DNA of 64,000 nt from Corynebacterium meitnerae (GCF_027570075.1 NZ_JAKMUS010000007.1:40486-104485), one strand, 5' to 3'. Positions 40,046 to 51,888 are shown, counted from the stretch's first letter. A program made the numbers and translations. Notes: generated by a model from the letters alone, not told the origin.

Positions 40046-40701
40046 GCAGCCAACTCCTTACACGTGGCTTCTACCCGTGACCATGAATTCCAATCGGCTG
40101 AAACACCCTTGTAGTTCGCAAGCGAATCTCGATTCCGGGTGTCTGCAGGATTCGGTGCCGCCAACATGAAGATCAGCTCGGAAAGAACTGAACCATCGGT
40201 TTCGGTCATCTCGGAGTAGTACGAATCGATGTTGGAAAGAATCTCGCAGGCTGTCTTGATGCCCAATTGGGAGCTAACGGCAGCTACGTCGAGATAATCG
40301 CGCACTTGGTTTCGGCGGACGATGAGAAAGGCCTTTGTGCGTAGGACTTCGGCAATTGTAGGAATCCGGAGGGGGTCCCCCGATGGGAGAGTGATCTCTT
40401 CGATCTCTAATGGGGTTTTACGTCGTAAGTTACGAAGACCAGCTTGATAGTCATCGAGACTGCCCATAATCGTCATTGGCGGCTTGGAGGCGCGTGGATC
40501 GGTCGTCCAGCCCTCGAGCGCCATAACCGATTCAAGAACTGCGTCGTAGCGTCCTTGAAGGTTTTGGATCACGTGATCATGATCGAACGACATGCGGTGG
40601 CCAGCGTAGAAAACGGCCGCACTTCCTCCGACGAGGACGGCATCTGGCGCCACTTTCTGCAGCTTAGCCGCTGACTCATAGAGTTTTTCCATGTCGTTCA
40701 T
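40033..40701 (-). CDS. AbiEii-like nucleotidyltransferase (toxin/abortive infection type)
   Basis: A 222-aa protein. The nucleotidyltransferase signature is GGSAAVFYAGHRMSFDHDH (GGS at 25-27, metal-binding D40 and D42). The AbiEii C-terminal motif RTKAFLIVRRNQVRDYLDVAAV matches the K...R..RDYxD pattern of that family. Such enzymes add nucleotides to tRNA 3' ends and stop growth during phage infection or stress. ATG 40701; ATG 40692 also possible. The locus is more AT-rich than ligA beside it and lies within a core gene block, which suggests acquisition. Confidence 0.82.
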   Translation of the reverse strand: MNDMEKLYESAAKLQKVAPDAVLVGGSAAVFYAGHRMSFDHDHVIQNLQGRYDAVLESVMALEGWTTDPRASKPPMTIMGSLDDYQAGLRNLRRKTPLEIEEITLPSGDPLRIPTIAEVLRTKAFLIVRRNQVRDYLDVAAVSSQLGIKTACEILSNIDSYYSEMTETDGSVLSELIFMLAAPNPADTRNRDSLANYKGVSADWNSWSRVEATCKELAACLT

Positions 40702-40749
40702 GGTGACAAGGATAGTTGGATGTTACCCGTTGGGCTTAGTAGCTGAGTT

Positions 40750-41424
40750 CTAGCTCACCAGGGCGCCCACGATGGCACCGAGGTCGCCGATGTGGTTGAC
40801 CTCGGAGGCGAGGAAGTCCGGGCCGCCGGTACGGCCGACCACCATGTAGAGGCCGGTGGTACCCAGAGGGGTGATGGCCAGGGTGGAATCGAGGAGCCAC
40901 CAGGCATCGGGGACCCACGTGTCGATGTCGTCGCGGAGGATGCGGGCGTGGGAGACGTCGATAAGCTTGGGCGCGGAACCGTCATCACCGGGGGCAGCTT
41001 GAGACGCAGCGACGCGCTCGCTGCCAGTCTCAGTCTCGCGGAGGACAACGGCCCAGGATGAGGTCAATGCCATGGGCATGACGGAGACGAGCTCCTCCAT
41101 CGCGGCGGGCAGATCGTGGACCTGGTTAGCCACGCGGGCGAGCATTTGGACTTGCTCGCGGCGGTCAACGCGGCCGGTGAAGGGGCGAATGGAATCAACC
41201 TCCACGCCCTTGACGGACGCAGCGGCGGTGATGAGGGAATCAACCATGACGCCGGTGGGAAGTTCCACCACAATGTCGTCGGTCACCATCGCAGCGTCGC
41301 CAGCAAAGACGCTTTCAACGATGTCCACGGATTTGATGTTGGCGTCGACCATGCCGAAGGCCTCGGCGAGCTCGCCGAGGCTGCCAGGGGTGTCTGGAAG
41401 GACAACACGGATCAGGTAAGACAT
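40750..41424 (-). CDS. ACT-domain regulatory protein
   Basis: A 224-aa protein. The N-terminal ACT domain (MSYLIRVVLPDTPGSLGELAEAFG, then DAAMVTDDIVVELPTGVMVDSLI) is followed by a GAF-like C-terminal domain (SSWAVVLRETETGSERV, LLDSTLAITPLGTTGLYMVVGRT). It resembles the amino-acid-binding protein encoded opposite gatC in M. tuberculosis (Rv3013, from memory). It probably senses an amino acid. ATG 41424; the frame remains open upstream but without conserved residues. Divergent from gatC. Confidence 0.85.
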   Translation of the reverse strand: MSYLIRVVLPDTPGSLGELAEAFGMVDANIKSVDIVESVFAGDAAMVTDDIVVELPTGVMVDSLITAAASVKGVEVDSIRPFTGRVDRREQVQMLARVANQVHDLPAAMEELVSVMPMALTSSWAVVLRETETGSERVAASQAAPGDDGSAPKLIDVSHARILRDDIDTWVPDAWWLLDSTLAITPLGTTGLYMVVGRTGGPDFLASEVNHIGDLGAIVGALVS

Positions 41425-41515
41425 CACATCTCGTCTCGTTGAAAGTCGAAAGGGGTGCTGCCGTAGTATAAGGGCGACCGAGACTATTACCAATGATTTT
41501 AAGAAGGTGGGCACC

Positions 41516-41824
41516 GTGGCTGAAGCCTCAGGAATCTCCCGCGACGAGGTCGCAGGCATCGCGCGACTCGCGCGGATTGCCGTGAGCGAAGAGGAATTGG
41601 ACCAGCTCGCAGGCCAGTTGGACACCATTGTTGAGGCTGTCTCAGCGGTTCAGGCTGTAGACACCGAGGGTGTTGAGCCGATGAGCCACCCGCACTCGAT
41701 TGATGCGGGTATGCGCGAGGATGTACTGCGTCCCACGTTGACGCAGGAGCAGGCGCTCGACCAGGCACCCGAGGTCGAGGAAGACCGCTTTATGGTTCCG
41801 CAGATTCTGGGGGAGGAGCAGTAA
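41516..41824 (+). CDS. gatC: Asp-tRNA(Asn)/Glu-tRNA(Gln) amidotransferase subunit C
   Basis: Small stabilising subunit of the GatCAB complex that converts Glu-tRNA(Gln) and Asp-tRNA(Asn) to the amide forms. The 102 residues have ISRDEVAGIARLARIAVSEE and end QEQALDQAPEVEEDRFMVPQIL. I chose GTG 41516, with aagaagg at 41501-41507; GTG 41507 overlaps that Shine-Dalgarno. gatA starts on the base after its stop. Confidence 0.95.
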   Translation: MAEASGISRDEVAGIARLARIAVSEEELDQLAGQLDTIVEAVSAVQAVDTEGVEPMSHPHSIDAGMREDVLRPTLTQEQALDQAPEVEEDRFMVPQILGEEQ

Positions 41825-43306
41825 ATGACCGAGTACACCATTCCCGCAGAAGGGCTGACCAGCCTGCCGGCGCACGTTTTGGCTGAGAAGATCCAGGCCG
41901 GTGAGGTAACTTCCCGCGAGGTCACCCAGGCGTTCCTTGACCGCATCGCGGAGACCGATGACACGATCGGTGCGTTCCTTCACGTTGGTGCGGAGGAAGC
42001 TCTCGCAGTTGCCGACGAAGTGGATGCGGCCGTCAAGGCCGGCGAAGCCCCGGCATCCCCGCTCGCGGGTGTGCCGCTGGCGTTGAAGGACCTGTTTGTC
42101 ACCACCGATGCGCCGACCACGGCTGCGTCGAAGATGCTCGAGGGCTACATGAGCCCGTACGACGCGACGATCGTGTCCAAGATCCGTGCCGCGAAGATCC
42201 CGATTCTGGGCAAGACCAACCTGGACGAGTTCGCCATGGGTTCGTCGACGGAGAACTCCGCCTACAAGGTCACCCGCAATCCGCACGACCTGGACCGCAC
42301 CCCGGGTGGTTCCGGTGGCGGTACGGCCGCAGCGCTGGCTGCTGGCCAGGCACCGCTGGGCATCGGTACGGACACCGGTGGTTCGATCCGCCAGCCGGCA
42401 TCCCTGACCGGCACCGTGGGCGTGAAGCCGACGTATGGTGCGGTGTCGCGTTACGGCATGATCGCCAACGCTTCTTCGCTAGACCAGGCTGGCCCGTGCG
42501 CCAACAACGTGCTGGATACGGCGCTGCTGCACCAGGTCATCGCTGGCCACGACGAGTTCGACGCCACCAGCGTTGACCGCCCGGTGAGCCCCGTCGTCGA
42601 GGCTGCAAAGCAGGGCGCTACTGGTGACCTCACCGGCGTCAAGGTTGGCCGCGTGAAGCAGTTCGGCGGCGAGGGGACGCAGGCGGGGGTTGCGGAGGCC
42701 GTCGATAAGGCAATCGCACAGCTCGAGAGCCAGGGCGCGGAGATCGTCGAGGTGGATTGCCCCACGTTCGAGCACGTCATGGGTGCGTACTACATCATTC
42801 AGACATCGGAGGTCAGCTCGAACCTCGCGCGTTTCGACGGCATGCGTTACGGCAAGCGCGTCGGCGACGACGGCAAGAACTCCGCTGAAGAGGTCATGGC
42901 TCTGACTCGTGGTGAGGGCTTCGGTGATGAGGTGAAGCGCCGCGTCATCCTGGGTACCTACGCTCTGTCTGTTGGCTACTACGACGCGTACTACCTGCAG
43001 GCACAGCGCATTCGTACCCTCATCGCGCAGGACTTTGCCAAGGCTTTCGAGCAGGTGGACATCATCGCCGGCCCGGCAACGCCGACCACGGCTTTCAAGC
43101 TGGGCGACAAGATCGATGACCCGTTGGCCATGTACAACTTCGACCTGTTCACCCTGCCGCTGAACCTGGCTGGTCTCCCGGGCATGTCTGTTCCGGCGGG
43201 CACCGCCTCGGACACGGGTCTGCCGGTTGGTCTGCAGCTCATCGCGCCGGCGTTCGCCGACGAGCGCCTCTACCGCGTGGCAGCAGCCTTTGAAGCCGGC
43301 CGTTAA
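41825..43306 (+). CDS. gatA: Asp-tRNA(Asn)/Glu-tRNA(Gln) amidotransferase subunit A
   Basis: Amidase subunit that releases ammonia from glutamine. The 493 residues belong to the amidase signature family, with a Ser-cisSer-Lys triad: K88 (PLALKDLF), cis-Ser in the Gly/Ser-rich loop ([16 protein letters not shown]) and nucleophile Ser in [16 protein letters not shown] 41825 directly follows the gatC stop. gatB is not adjacent but lies at 50115, separated by seven genes. An inverted repeat with T-rich tail follows the stop. Confidence 0.97.
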   Translation: MTEYTIPAEGLTSLPAHVLAEKIQAGEVTSREVTQAFLDRIAETDDTIGAFLHVGAEEALAVADEVDAAVKAGEAPASPLAGVPLALKDLFVTTDAPTTAASKMLEGYMSPYDATIVSKIRAAKIPILGKTNLDEFAMGSSTENSAYKVTRNPHDLDRTPGGSGGGTAAALAAGQAPLGIGTDTGGSIRQPASLTGTVGVKPTYGAVSRYGMIANASSLDQAGPCANNVLDTALLHQVIAGHDEFDATSVDRPVSPVVEAAKQGATGDLTGVKVGRVKQFGGEGTQAGVAEAVDKAIAQLESQGAEIVEVDCPTFEHVMGAYYIIQTSEVSSNLARFDGMRYGKRVGDDGKNSAEEVMALTRGEGFGDEVKRRVILGTYALSVGYYDAYYLQAQRIRTLIAQDFAKAFEQVDIIAGPATPTTAFKLGDKIDDPLAMYNFDLFTLPLNLAGLPGMSVPAGTASDTGLPVGLQLIAPAFADERLYRVAAAFEAGR

Positions 43307-44624
43307 TCCCTGGAATACCCTCGCAGCGCTGGCTGCGGGGTATTTTCTCGTTCTCATTGATCAGGGCTTCATGCCCGTGATCACGCCGCTGTTGCCTTTC
43401 GACGTTGGCAATGCCGTCTGGCTCACCAGCGTGTACCTGCTGTGCACGGTTGCGCCCATGCCGGCGTCAGGGCGTTTGGGGGATGCCCATGGGCAGCGCC
43501 GCGTGTTCCTCATCGGGTTGGCCATTTATGTGGTGGCCCTCGTGTTCGCGGGTTTGTCCTGGTCCTTCGCGTCCTTGGTTGCGGCCCGCGGACTACAAGG
43601 CTTTGGTGCGGCACTCTTCCTGCCGCAGGCCTTTGGGCTTATCCCGCGTGTGTTCAGTGAGGACCGCCAAGGGCGTGCCTTTGCTGCGTGGGGAGTCATC
43701 GGTTCGGTGGCCTCCCTCATCGGGCCGGTGGCCGGTGGTGCGATCGCGGAGTTTTCTGGGTGGCGTGCGGCTTTCTTGGCCCAAGCTGGTCTTGGTGTCA
43801 TGGCGCTTATCGCGGGGCTTATTGCTTTGCCGACGCTCCCTTCCCACAACCAACGCATCTACCTCCTGCCTGTTCTGCTGTCCTTCGGCGGGCTGGGCTG
43901 TCTGGTCTACGGCATCCAATTCGGTGAATGGCTTGCTGTCGTTCTGGGGGTTCTGTTCTTGGGGCTCCTCGTGCTCTTCGCGCAGCGGGGGAGCGATGAA
44001 GGTTTTCTTCCCTTGGAGCTTTTGCGCGACCGCTCCTTCACGCTAGGGGCAGTCGGCGTGGCGGCGATGGGCTTTACGGTCGCCTCGATGTTCATTCCGC
44101 TGATGTACTGGCTGCAGACAGTCGCTGGTGCAACGCCGAGCCAATCGGGGTTGATCACGGCACCCATGTCCGTCCTCGCTCTGGTTCTGACCCCGGTTGC
44201 GGGGTACCTGACGGATCGACGCGATCCTGGCCGGTTGTGCGTTACTGGTTTTGGGGTGTCCGCCGCGGGAATCGGTCTGGCCATTGCGCTTATTCAAGCC
44301 GGCGCAGGTGTGTGGTGGTTCCTGGCGGTCACGGCGCTGCTGGGCATCGGCGGTGCCTTCGTCTGGGCCCCCAATGCGGCGGTGACCATGCGCGGTATCG
44401 CAGACCACCACACTGGTGCGGCATCGGGGTTGTACAACACGGCACGCCAGGTGGGTAGCGTCATCGGCGTTGCACTGGTGGGCACGGTGCTGGCCTCCGG
44501 AGCCATTGAAGCCACTGCGGGCAAGGCTTTGGCGCTGCCAGCAGCAGCCATGGTGGTAGGAGCACTGGCGTCTCTGGTGCTCGCGAGCGGTCGAAGGCGA
44601 GCCGTCGCGGACATGCCGGCGTAA
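43290..44624 (+). CDS. MFS transporter (drug/proton antiporter type)
   Basis: A 444-aa permease with about twelve to fourteen helices. TM1 is [21 protein letters not shown]; motif A-like [16 protein letters not shown] follows TM2; motif C-like [20 protein letters not shown] is in TM5. This resembles DHA2-type exporters. The start is uncertain: TTG 43290, overlapping the gatA stop by 17 nt, keeps TM1 whole. A terminator-like hairpin at 43314-43344 lies within the TM1 codons. Substrate unknown. Confidence 0.85.
   Translation: MKPAVNPWNTLAALAAGYFLVLIDQGFMPVITPLLPFDVGNAVWLTSVYLLCTVAPMPASGRLGDAHGQRRVFLIGLAIYVVALVFAGLSWSFASLVAARGLQGFGAALFLPQAFGLIPRVFSEDRQGRAFAAWGVIGSVASLIGPVAGGAIAEFSGWRAAFLAQAGLGVMALIAGLIALPTLPSHNQRIYLLPVLLSFGGLGCLVYGIQFGEWLAVVLGVLFLGLLVLFAQRGSDEGFLPLELLRDRSFTLGAVGVAAMGFTVASMFIPLMYWLQTVAGATPSQSGLITAPMSVLALVLTPVAGYLTDRRDPGRLCVTGFGVSAAGIGLAIALIQAGAGVWWFLAVTALLGIGGAFVWAPNAAVTMRGIADHHTGAASGLYNTARQVGSVIGVALVGTVLASGAIEATAGKALALPAAAMVVGALASLVLASGRRRAVADMPA
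43314..43346 (+). terminator. Terminator-like hairpin in MFS 5' coding region
   Basis: aataccctcgcagc (43314-43327) pairs with gctgcggggtatt (43332-43344) around a gctg loop with one bulged T, followed by ttctcgttctc. It starts eight bases after the gatA stop but lies inside the first codons of the MFS gene, so it may both end gatCA transcription and attenuate the exporter. Confidence 0.6.
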
Positions 44625-44630
44625 TCGCGC

Positions 44631-44646
44631 TAGTCTGGGACCCATG
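44631..44646 (+). promoter_or_regulatory. -10 box for a leaderless pfkA transcript
   Basis: TAGTCT at 44631-44636, then 7 nt, then ATG 44644. Confidence 0.5.
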
Positions 44647-45675
44647 CGTCTTGCCACACTGACCTCCGGCGGCGACTGCCCCGGCCTGAATGCTGTTATC
44701 CGCGGTATCGTCCGCACCGCGAGCTCCGAGTTCGGCTCCACGGTGGTGGGGTACCGCGATGGCTGGGTGGGTCTCATGGATGATCTGCGCGAAGACCTGT
44801 ATGACGACGCGTATATGGATTCCATCCTGCTGCGCGGCGGCACGATCTTGGGTACCGGCCGCCTGCACCCGGACAAGTTCAAGGCCGGGATCGATCAGAT
44901 CAAGGAGAACCTCGCGGATGCGGGAGTGGACGCCCTCATCGCCATTGGTGGCGAAGGCACCCTCAAGGGCGCGAAGTTCCTCTCCGACAACGGCATCCCG
45001 GTGGTGGGCGTGCCGAAGACGATTGACAATGACGTCAATGCCACGGACTACACCTTCGGCTTTGACACCGCAGTGTCGGTGGCCACGGATGCCATTGACC
45101 GCCTTCACACCACGGCGGAATCCCACAACCGCATCCTCATCGTTGAGGTGATGGGCCGCCACGTGGGATGGATCGCGCTGCACGCCGGTATGGCTGGCGG
45201 TGCACACTACACCGTCATCCCGGAGGACCCCTTCGATATCGAAGATATTTGTAAGTCGATGGAGCGTCGCTTCCAGATGGGGGAGAAGTACGGCATCATC
45301 GTCGTCGCCGAAGGCGCTGTGCCGAAGGAAGGCACGATGGATGCCGGCCTGGGGGAGGAAGACGAGTTCGGCCACAAGACCTTCAAGGGCATGGGGCAGA
45401 TTATCGGCGATGAGATCCACAAGCGTCTCGGCTATGACGTGCGCACCACAGTCCTGGGCCACATCCAGCGCGGTGGTACCCCCACCGCCTACGACCGCGT
45501 GTTGGCTACCCGTTATGGCGTCCACGCCGCGCGTGCAGCACACGAAGGCAAGTTTGGTATGTCTGTTGCCCTCCACGGTGAGAACATCGACCTGGTCCCG
45601 CTCGAAGACGCCGTGGGCACGCTGAAGCGTGTGCCAGAACACCGGTACAAAACTGCTCGTGCCATGTTCGGCTAA
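44644..45675 (+). CDS. pfkA: 6-phosphofructokinase
   Basis: Phosphorylates fructose-6-phosphate in glycolysis. The 343-aa protein is the actinobacterial type. ATP-site loop GGEGT has glycine at residue 105 (PPi-dependent relatives have Asp there), with K125 in GVPKTIDND and catalytic D128. Gly plus Lys is the combination I associate with ATP-dependent actinobacterial enzymes, so ATP is the likely donor. The allosteric residues of E. coli PfkA are not clearly kept. ATG 44644 has no Shine-Dalgarno. Confidence 0.95.
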   Translation: MRLATLTSGGDCPGLNAVIRGIVRTASSEFGSTVVGYRDGWVGLMDDLREDLYDDAYMDSILLRGGTILGTGRLHPDKFKAGIDQIKENLADAGVDALIAIGGEGTLKGAKFLSDNGIPVVGVPKTIDNDVNATDYTFGFDTAVSVATDAIDRLHTTAESHNRILIVEVMGRHVGWIALHAGMAGGAHYTVIPEDPFDIEDICKSMERRFQMGEKYGIIVVAEGAVPKEGTMDAGLGEEDEFGHKTFKGMGQIIGDEIHKRLGYDVRTTVLGHIQRGGTPTAYDRVLATRYGVHAARAAHEGKFGMSVALHGENIDLVPLEDAVGTLKRVPEHRYKTARAMFG

Positions 45676-45688
45676 GCCGACATACTGA

Positions 45689-47207
<1,519 letters not shown>

Positions 47208-47211
<4 letters not shown>

Positions 47212-48056
47212 ATTGCGTCCAGCCCGATGTCCAAGACCCTCACAGAGTGCGTGAGCGCCCCCACGGCCAGGTAATCTACGCCCGTTTCCGCATATTCACG
47301 CGCATCACTGAGCGTGAGCCCACCCGAAGATTCCAGCTTCGTAGCCGGGGACATCGCATTTCGCTTATCGACGGCCTCCCTCGTCCCCTCCACCCCAAAA
47401 TTGTCCAGCATCACCAGGTCAGGCGTGAACGCGAGCACCTCCTCGAGCTGGGTAAGGTTATCCACCTCGACTTCGCGGGGGAGGTGGGGGAAGGTGGCGG
47501 TGGTGCGTCGATAAGCTTCGGCGACACTTCCCACGCTGGCGACGTGGTTGTCCTTGATCAGCACCGCGTCGCCCAAGCTCATACGGTGATTGACCCCGCC
47601 GCCGCAGCGCACGGCGTATTTGGCAAGGTCACGGTAACCAGGCAGCGTCTTGCGGGAATCCCGCACACGGGCGTGGGTGCCGGCGAGCGCCTGGGTCCAT
47701 TCGTTGGTGTGGGTGGCAATGCCGCTGGCGTAGGTGAGCAGATTCAATGCGGTGCGTTCCGCGGACAAGATGGCGCGTGCGGGGCCAGAGACAGTCGCGA
47801 GATGATCGCCGGGAGCAGCCGCGTCACCGTCCACTGCGTGGATGTCCACGGTGATGGCGGGGGAGACCTCGTTGAATGTCCAGCGCGCGGCGTCAAGGCC
47901 CGCGACGACTCCGTCCTGGCGGGGTACGAGTGCTGCGGTCAACTGCACATCGGCGTCGATCGTTGCTTCTGTAGTGGCGTCCGGACCATGCGCGAAATCC
48001 TCCGACAGGCCAAGGCGGATGAGCCGCAGCGTGGCGTCTTTGTTCAAACCCTGCAC
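47208..48056 (-). CDS. nadC: Nicotinate-nucleotide pyrophosphorylase (carboxylating)
   Basis: Quinolinate phosphoribosyltransferase that makes nicotinate mononucleotide from quinolinate and PRPP. The 282 residues show AERTALNLLTYASGIATHT, RDSRKTLPGYRDLAKYAVRCGGGVNHR, LIKDNHV, EVEVDNLTQLEEVL and MLDNFG, the standard order. GTG 48056 has ggggag upstream and lies four bases after the nadA stop. It forms a nadA-nadC pair; nadB (aspartate oxidase) is not here. Confidence 0.96.
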
Positions 48057-48060
48057 TGGC

Positions 48061-49014
48061 TTACTCCCCGCTGCCTGGGTTGCCGATGGCGATCATGTGC
48101 TCCAGCGACTGCCGCGCCTTCGCCGCGACATCCTCCGGCACAGTGACCTCGTCCTTCATGTCGCGCAGGCTGGCCACGAGCTTCTCCGGCGTGATCATCT
48201 TCATGTACGTGCACGATGCCTGCGGGTTCACCGGCTGGAAGTCCGTGTTCGGGGACTTCAGTTGCAGCTGGTGGAGCATGCCCACCTCGGTGGCCACGAG
48301 CACCGTGCCCTGCGTGTCATGCGCTGCCTGGTCGAGCATTCCGCCGGTGGAGAGCATGTGCACGCGGGATGGATCGATGACGCCTTCTCCCGCCAAATAG
48401 ATCGCGGAGTTGGCGCAGCCGCACTCTGGGTGGATGTACAGCGGCGCATGGGGGTGGGCAGCTGCCTGTTCGGCGAGTTGCTTGCCGTTGATGCCGGCGT
48501 GGACATGGCACTCGCCAGCCCAGATGTGCATGTTCTCGCGCCCCGTCATGCGCTTGGCATGGGCGCCGAGGAACTGATCAGGGCAGAAGAGGATCTCCTT
48601 GTCCGGATCAATGGATTCCACGACCTCTACCGCGTTGGAGGAGGTGCAGCAGACATCGGTGAGCGCCTTCACCTCAGCGGTGGTGTTGACGTAGCTGACC
48701 ACCACGGCACCGGGGTGTTCGTCCTTCCAAGCCTGGAGCTGCTCGGCAGTGATGGAATCCGCCAGCGAGCACCCAGCGTCCGCATCCGGGATCAGTACGG
48801 TCTTGTCTGGGCTCAGGATCTTCGCACTTTCTGCCATGAAGTGCACGCCACAGAAAACAATGACATCTGCATCCGTCTCAGCAGCGATGCGGGAGAGGGC
48901 CAAAGAATCGCCGGTGAAATCAGCAACATCTTGGATCTCTGGGATCTGGTAGTTATGCGCCAGAATGACGGCGTTTCGTTCTTTCTTCAGTTTTTGCACT
49001 TCATCGGTCCACAT
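48061..49014 (-). CDS. nadA: Quinolinate synthase A
   Basis: [4Fe-4S] enzyme that condenses iminoaspartate with dihydroxyacetone phosphate. The 317 residues contain [33 protein letters not shown], the cluster cysteine in [10 protein letters not shown], the second in HPECGC, the third in [13 protein letters not shown] chose ATG 49014, six bases after TACATT; an upstream in-frame ATG at 49071 is less likely. The cluster may depend on the desulfurase at 24301. Confidence 0.95.
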   Translation of the reverse strand: MWTDEVQKLKKERNAVILAHNYQIPEIQDVADFTGDSLALSRIAAETDADVIVFCGVHFMAESAKILSPDKTVLIPDADAGCSLADSITAEQLQAWKDEHPGAVVVSYVNTTAEVKALTDVCCTSSNAVEVVESIDPDKEILFCPDQFLGAHAKRMTGRENMHIWAGECHVHAGINGKQLAEQAAAHPHAPLYIHPECGCANSAIYLAGEGVIDPSRVHMLSTGGMLDQAAHDTQGTVLVATEVGMLHQLQLKSPNTDFQPVNPQASCTYMKMITPEKLVASLRDMKDEVTVPEDVAAKARQSLEHMIAIGNPGSGE

Positions 49015-49026
49015 GTGTTCAATGTA
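49012..49026 (-). promoter_or_regulatory. -10 box for a leaderless nadA transcript
   Basis: TACATT (49026-49021, minus), 6 nt, then ATG 49014. The region to 49103 is shared with the divergent transporter. Confidence 0.4.
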
Positions 49027-49089
49027 GCCCGCTTTAGTCTTTATGAGGGCAAATCCACCCCCAATGAACATGTTTCACACAGTGGGAGT

Positions 49090-49105
49090 TACAGTCCACG
49101 GTATG
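49090..49105 (+). promoter_or_regulatory. -10 box for a leaderless BASS transporter transcript
   Basis: TACAGT at 49090-49095, then 7 nt, then ATG 49103. Confidence 0.5.
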
Positions 49106-50065
49106 GAATTGACGGGAACTGAACAGAATCAGAGCACACAAGATCGCTCAGCTTTCATCGCCACGGTTGGATTCCCAATCCTGGTGATCATCGGTGGCAT
49201 CATCGGTTTTGCGGCCCCGAGCGTCGTCGCCCCCATCTCGGGATGGACGACCTGGCTGCTGGGCATCGTCATGTTCGGCATGGGCCTGACGCTGACGGGC
49301 AATGACTTCGTCTTTGTGGCGAAGAAGCCACTGCCGGTGTTGATCGGTGTGGTTGCTCAATTTGTGATCATGCCGTTGGCAGCCGTCGCCTTGACGTGGG
49401 CGCTGCGTCTCCCGCCGGAGATTGCAGCCGGTGTCATCCTCGTTGGTTGTGCACCCGGCGGAACGTCCTCCAACGTTGTGTCGTACCTTGCGCGTGGCGA
49501 CGTGGCCCTGTCCGTCACCATGACCTCTGTGTCCACCCTGCTGGCACCACTGCTCACCCCGCTGCTGACCCTGTGGTTGGCAGGGGAGCACATGGATGTC
49601 AGTGCCGGCCCGATGGCGCTGTCCATCCTCAAGATGGTTGTCCTGCCGGTTGGTCTGGGGCTGTTGGTGCGCTTCTTGGCGCCGAAGTTCGTCGAAAAGC
49701 TTCTGCCGGCGTTGCCGTGGGTATCCGTGACGGCGATCGCCATGATCGTGGCCATCGTGGTTGCGGGCTCCCGTGACAAGCTCGCGCAGGCGGGTCTTAT
49801 TGTTCTCATCGCGGTCATCCTGCACAACGCCATCGGCTACGCGCTCGGCTACCTCACCGGCAAGGTGACGGGCCAGCCAGAATCAACGGCGCGCACCATG
49901 GCTGTCGAAGTGGGCATGCAGAACTCCGGCATGGCGGCAACGCTTGCCACCGCATACCTCAGCCCACTGGCGGCGCTGCCTGGCGCAGTGTTCTCCGTCT
50001 GGCACAACCTGTCGGGTGCAGTTTTGGCGCTGATCTTCCGCGCCCAGGACCGAAAGAAGCAGTAA
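49103..50065 (+). CDS. Bile acid:sodium symporter family (BASS) transporter
   Basis: A 320-aa carrier with about nine or ten helices. Family motifs include [41 protein letters not shown] and [14 protein letters not shown], where the crossed helices bind sodium. Bacterial members move organic acids such as pantoate or pyruvate; the adjacent nad operon suggests a pyridine carboxylate but does not prove it. ATG 49103 follows a -10 box at 7 nt; ATG codons at 49043 and 49064 are further upstream. Confidence 0.88.
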   Translation: MELTGTEQNQSTQDRSAFIATVGFPILVIIGGIIGFAAPSVVAPISGWTTWLLGIVMFGMGLTLTGNDFVFVAKKPLPVLIGVVAQFVIMPLAAVALTWALRLPPEIAAGVILVGCAPGGTSSNVVSYLARGDVALSVTMTSVSTLLAPLLTPLLTLWLAGEHMDVSAGPMALSILKMVVLPVGLGLLVRFLAPKFVEKLLPALPWVSVTAIAMIVAIVVAGSRDKLAQAGLIVLIAVILHNAIGYALGYLTGKVTGQPESTARTMAVEVGMQNSGMAATLATAYLSPLAALPGAVFSVWHNLSGAVLALIFRAQDRKKQ

Positions 50066-50100
50066 CTGGAGCTATCGTCTCGGCGGTAGCGGAAGGGCAT

Positions 50101-50117
50101 TACACTGGTCAACTATG
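50101..50117 (+). promoter_or_regulatory. -10 box for a leaderless gatB transcript
   Basis: TACACT at 50101-50106, then 8 nt, then ATG 50115. No Shine-Dalgarno. Confidence 0.6.
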
Positions 50118-51617
50118 ACTGCGTACGATCTGATGGATTACCACGAAGTACTGGACAAGTACGACCCGGTTATGGGCCTTGAGGTGCACGTCGAGCTCGG
50201 TACCGAGACGAAGATGTTCTCCACCTCCTCCGCACACTTCGGTGCAGAGCCAAATACAAACGTTGACCCGGTGTCGCTGGGTCTGCCTGGCGCGCTGCCG
50301 GTGGTGAACGCGAAGGGCGTGGAGTGGGCCATCAAGATCGGCCTGGCTCTCAACTGCAAGATTGCGGAGTCCTCCCGCTTCGCCCGCAAGAATTACTTCT
50401 ACCCGGACCAGCCGAAGAACTACCAGATTTCGCAGTACGACGAGCCGATCGCATACGACGGATACCTGGATGTTCTGCTTGACGACGGCACCGAGTGGCG
50501 CGTCGAAATCGAACGCGCCCACATGGAGGAGGACACGGGCAAGCTGACCCACCTGGGTTCTGCTTCGGGCCGTATCTCCGGTGCGACGGCGTCCTTGGTT
50601 GACTGCAACCGTGCGGGTGTGCCGCTTATTGAGATTGTGACCAAGCCGATCATCGGCGCCGGCGAACGCGCGCCAGAGGTCGCCCGCGCATATGTCGGTG
50701 CGTTGCGTGAGCTGGTCAAGGCTCTCGGCGTATCCGATGCGCGCATGGACCAGGGTTCCATGCGCTGTGACGCCAACGTTTCCCTGCGTCCGAAGGGGCA
50801 GGAGAAGTTTGGTACGCGTACGGAGACCAAGAACATCAACTCCCTGAAGTCCGTCGAGCAGGCTGTGCGCTACGAGATGCAGCGTCAGGCTGGCGTCCTG
50901 GAAGAGGGCGGGGAAGTGGTGCAGGAAACCCGCCATTACCAGGAGACCGATGGTTCCACCTCCAAGGGTCGCCCCAAGGAGGAAGCGAGCGAGTACCGCT
51001 ACTTCAACGACCCTGACCTGCCGCCGGTGATTGCCAAGCCGGAGTGGGTGGAAGAGATCCGCGCGACCCTGCCGGAGCTTCCGTGGGTCCGCCGCGCGCG
51101 CATCCAGGAAGAGTGGCAGCTGCCGGAGAAGGAATTCCGTGATCTGGTCAACGCTGGTGCTCTCGACCTCATCGTGGACACCGTCGAAGCCGGCACCACC
51201 CCGGATGAGGCACGTGCATGGTGGGTTTCCTACATCGCTGGCAAGGCCAACGAGGCCGGCACCGAGCTCGATGCGCTGGGTGTCACCCCAGCCGATGTGG
51301 CACGTGTTGTCGCACTAGTGAAGGAAGGCAAGCTCACCACCAAGCTCGCCCGCCAGGCTCTCGACGGCGTCATCGCCGGTGAGGGCAATGTCGACGAGGT
51401 TGTGGCTAAACGCGGCCTTGAGGTCGTGCGCGATGACGGCGCCATTGAAGCAGCCGTCGATGAGGCGCTTGCTGCTAACCCGGACATCGTGGAGAAGTAT
51501 AAGGCCGGCAACACCAAGGTCACCGGCGCCATTGTTGGTGCCGTGATGAAGGCGACGCAGGGCAAGGCGGACCCGAAGTCCATCAACGAGATCATCGCGA
51601 AGAAGCTCGCCGACTAG
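50115..51617 (+). CDS. gatB: Asp-tRNA(Asn)/Glu-tRNA(Gln) amidotransferase subunit B
   Basis: tRNA-binding kinase/amidase-partner subunit of GatCAB, 500 residues. The cradle domain has [17 protein letters not shown], the [20 protein letters not shown] loop, and EEDTGKLTH. The C-terminal YqeY-like tail ends [18 protein letters not shown]. It is needed with gatC-gatA at 41516. The leaderless promoter gives it separate control. Confidence 0.97.
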   Translation: MTAYDLMDYHEVLDKYDPVMGLEVHVELGTETKMFSTSSAHFGAEPNTNVDPVSLGLPGALPVVNAKGVEWAIKIGLALNCKIAESSRFARKNYFYPDQPKNYQISQYDEPIAYDGYLDVLLDDGTEWRVEIERAHMEEDTGKLTHLGSASGRISGATASLVDCNRAGVPLIEIVTKPIIGAGERAPEVARAYVGALRELVKALGVSDARMDQGSMRCDANVSLRPKGQEKFGTRTETKNINSLKSVEQAVRYEMQRQAGVLEEGGEVVQETRHYQETDGSTSKGRPKEEASEYRYFNDPDLPPVIAKPEWVEEIRATLPELPWVRRARIQEEWQLPEKEFRDLVNAGALDLIVDTVEAGTTPDEARAWWVSYIAGKANEAGTELDALGVTPADVARVVALVKEGKLTTKLARQALDGVIAGEGNVDEVVAKRGLEVVRDDGAIEAAVDEALAANPDIVEKYKAGNTKVTGAIVGAVMKATQGKADPKSINEIIAKKLAD

Positions 51618-51633
51618 CTTCACGACGTCCCTC

Positions 51634-51668
51634 GCCCCGGTCAGCCTTTCCCGCTACCGGGGCTTTGG
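51634..51668 (+). terminator. Terminator after gatB
   Basis: gccccggt (51634-51641) pairs with accggggc (51656-51663), 14-nt loop, followed by tttgg. The T-run is short. Confidence 0.65.
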
Positions 51669-51679
51669 CGTTGAAGGGT

Positions 51680-51753
51680 CGGTTTGACTATGGCACCTTC
51701 CAGCGATCCGCGACCTGATGTTTTGCCTGGCGCCCTTCGCCATAGTCAAACCG
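51680..51753. repeat. Perfect 15-bp inverted repeat with 44-bp loop
   Basis: CGGTTTGACTATGGC (51680-51694) and GCCATAGTCAAACCG (51739-51753) are exact reverse complements. Too widely spaced for a simple terminator; a tiny mobile-element remnant or a structured RNA is possible. Confidence 0.7.
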
Positions 51754-51790
51754 CATCTAGGGGGTCCCAGAGAGGCCCAGAAGGCCCATC

Positions 51791-51888
51791 CGAGAAGTCT
51801 GACATCCCGCCCGCACCCCAAAATCACGAAAACCCCGTGACTTGGCATTTCAGGAAACGGGGTTTCGGAGGGCGGTGAGATATCTCGA
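51791..51888. repeat. Intergenic imperfect hairpin element (copy 2)
   Basis: Inner arms cgaaaaccccgt (51827-51838) and acggggtttcg (51857-51867) pair with one bulge. Outer arms pair cccgccc (51806-51812) with gggcgg (51870-51875) and cgagaagtctgac (51791-51803) with gtgagatatctcg (51875-51887) at 10 of 13 positions. Shares ggtgagat.tctcgac with the element at 37563-37647. Confidence 0.55.
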
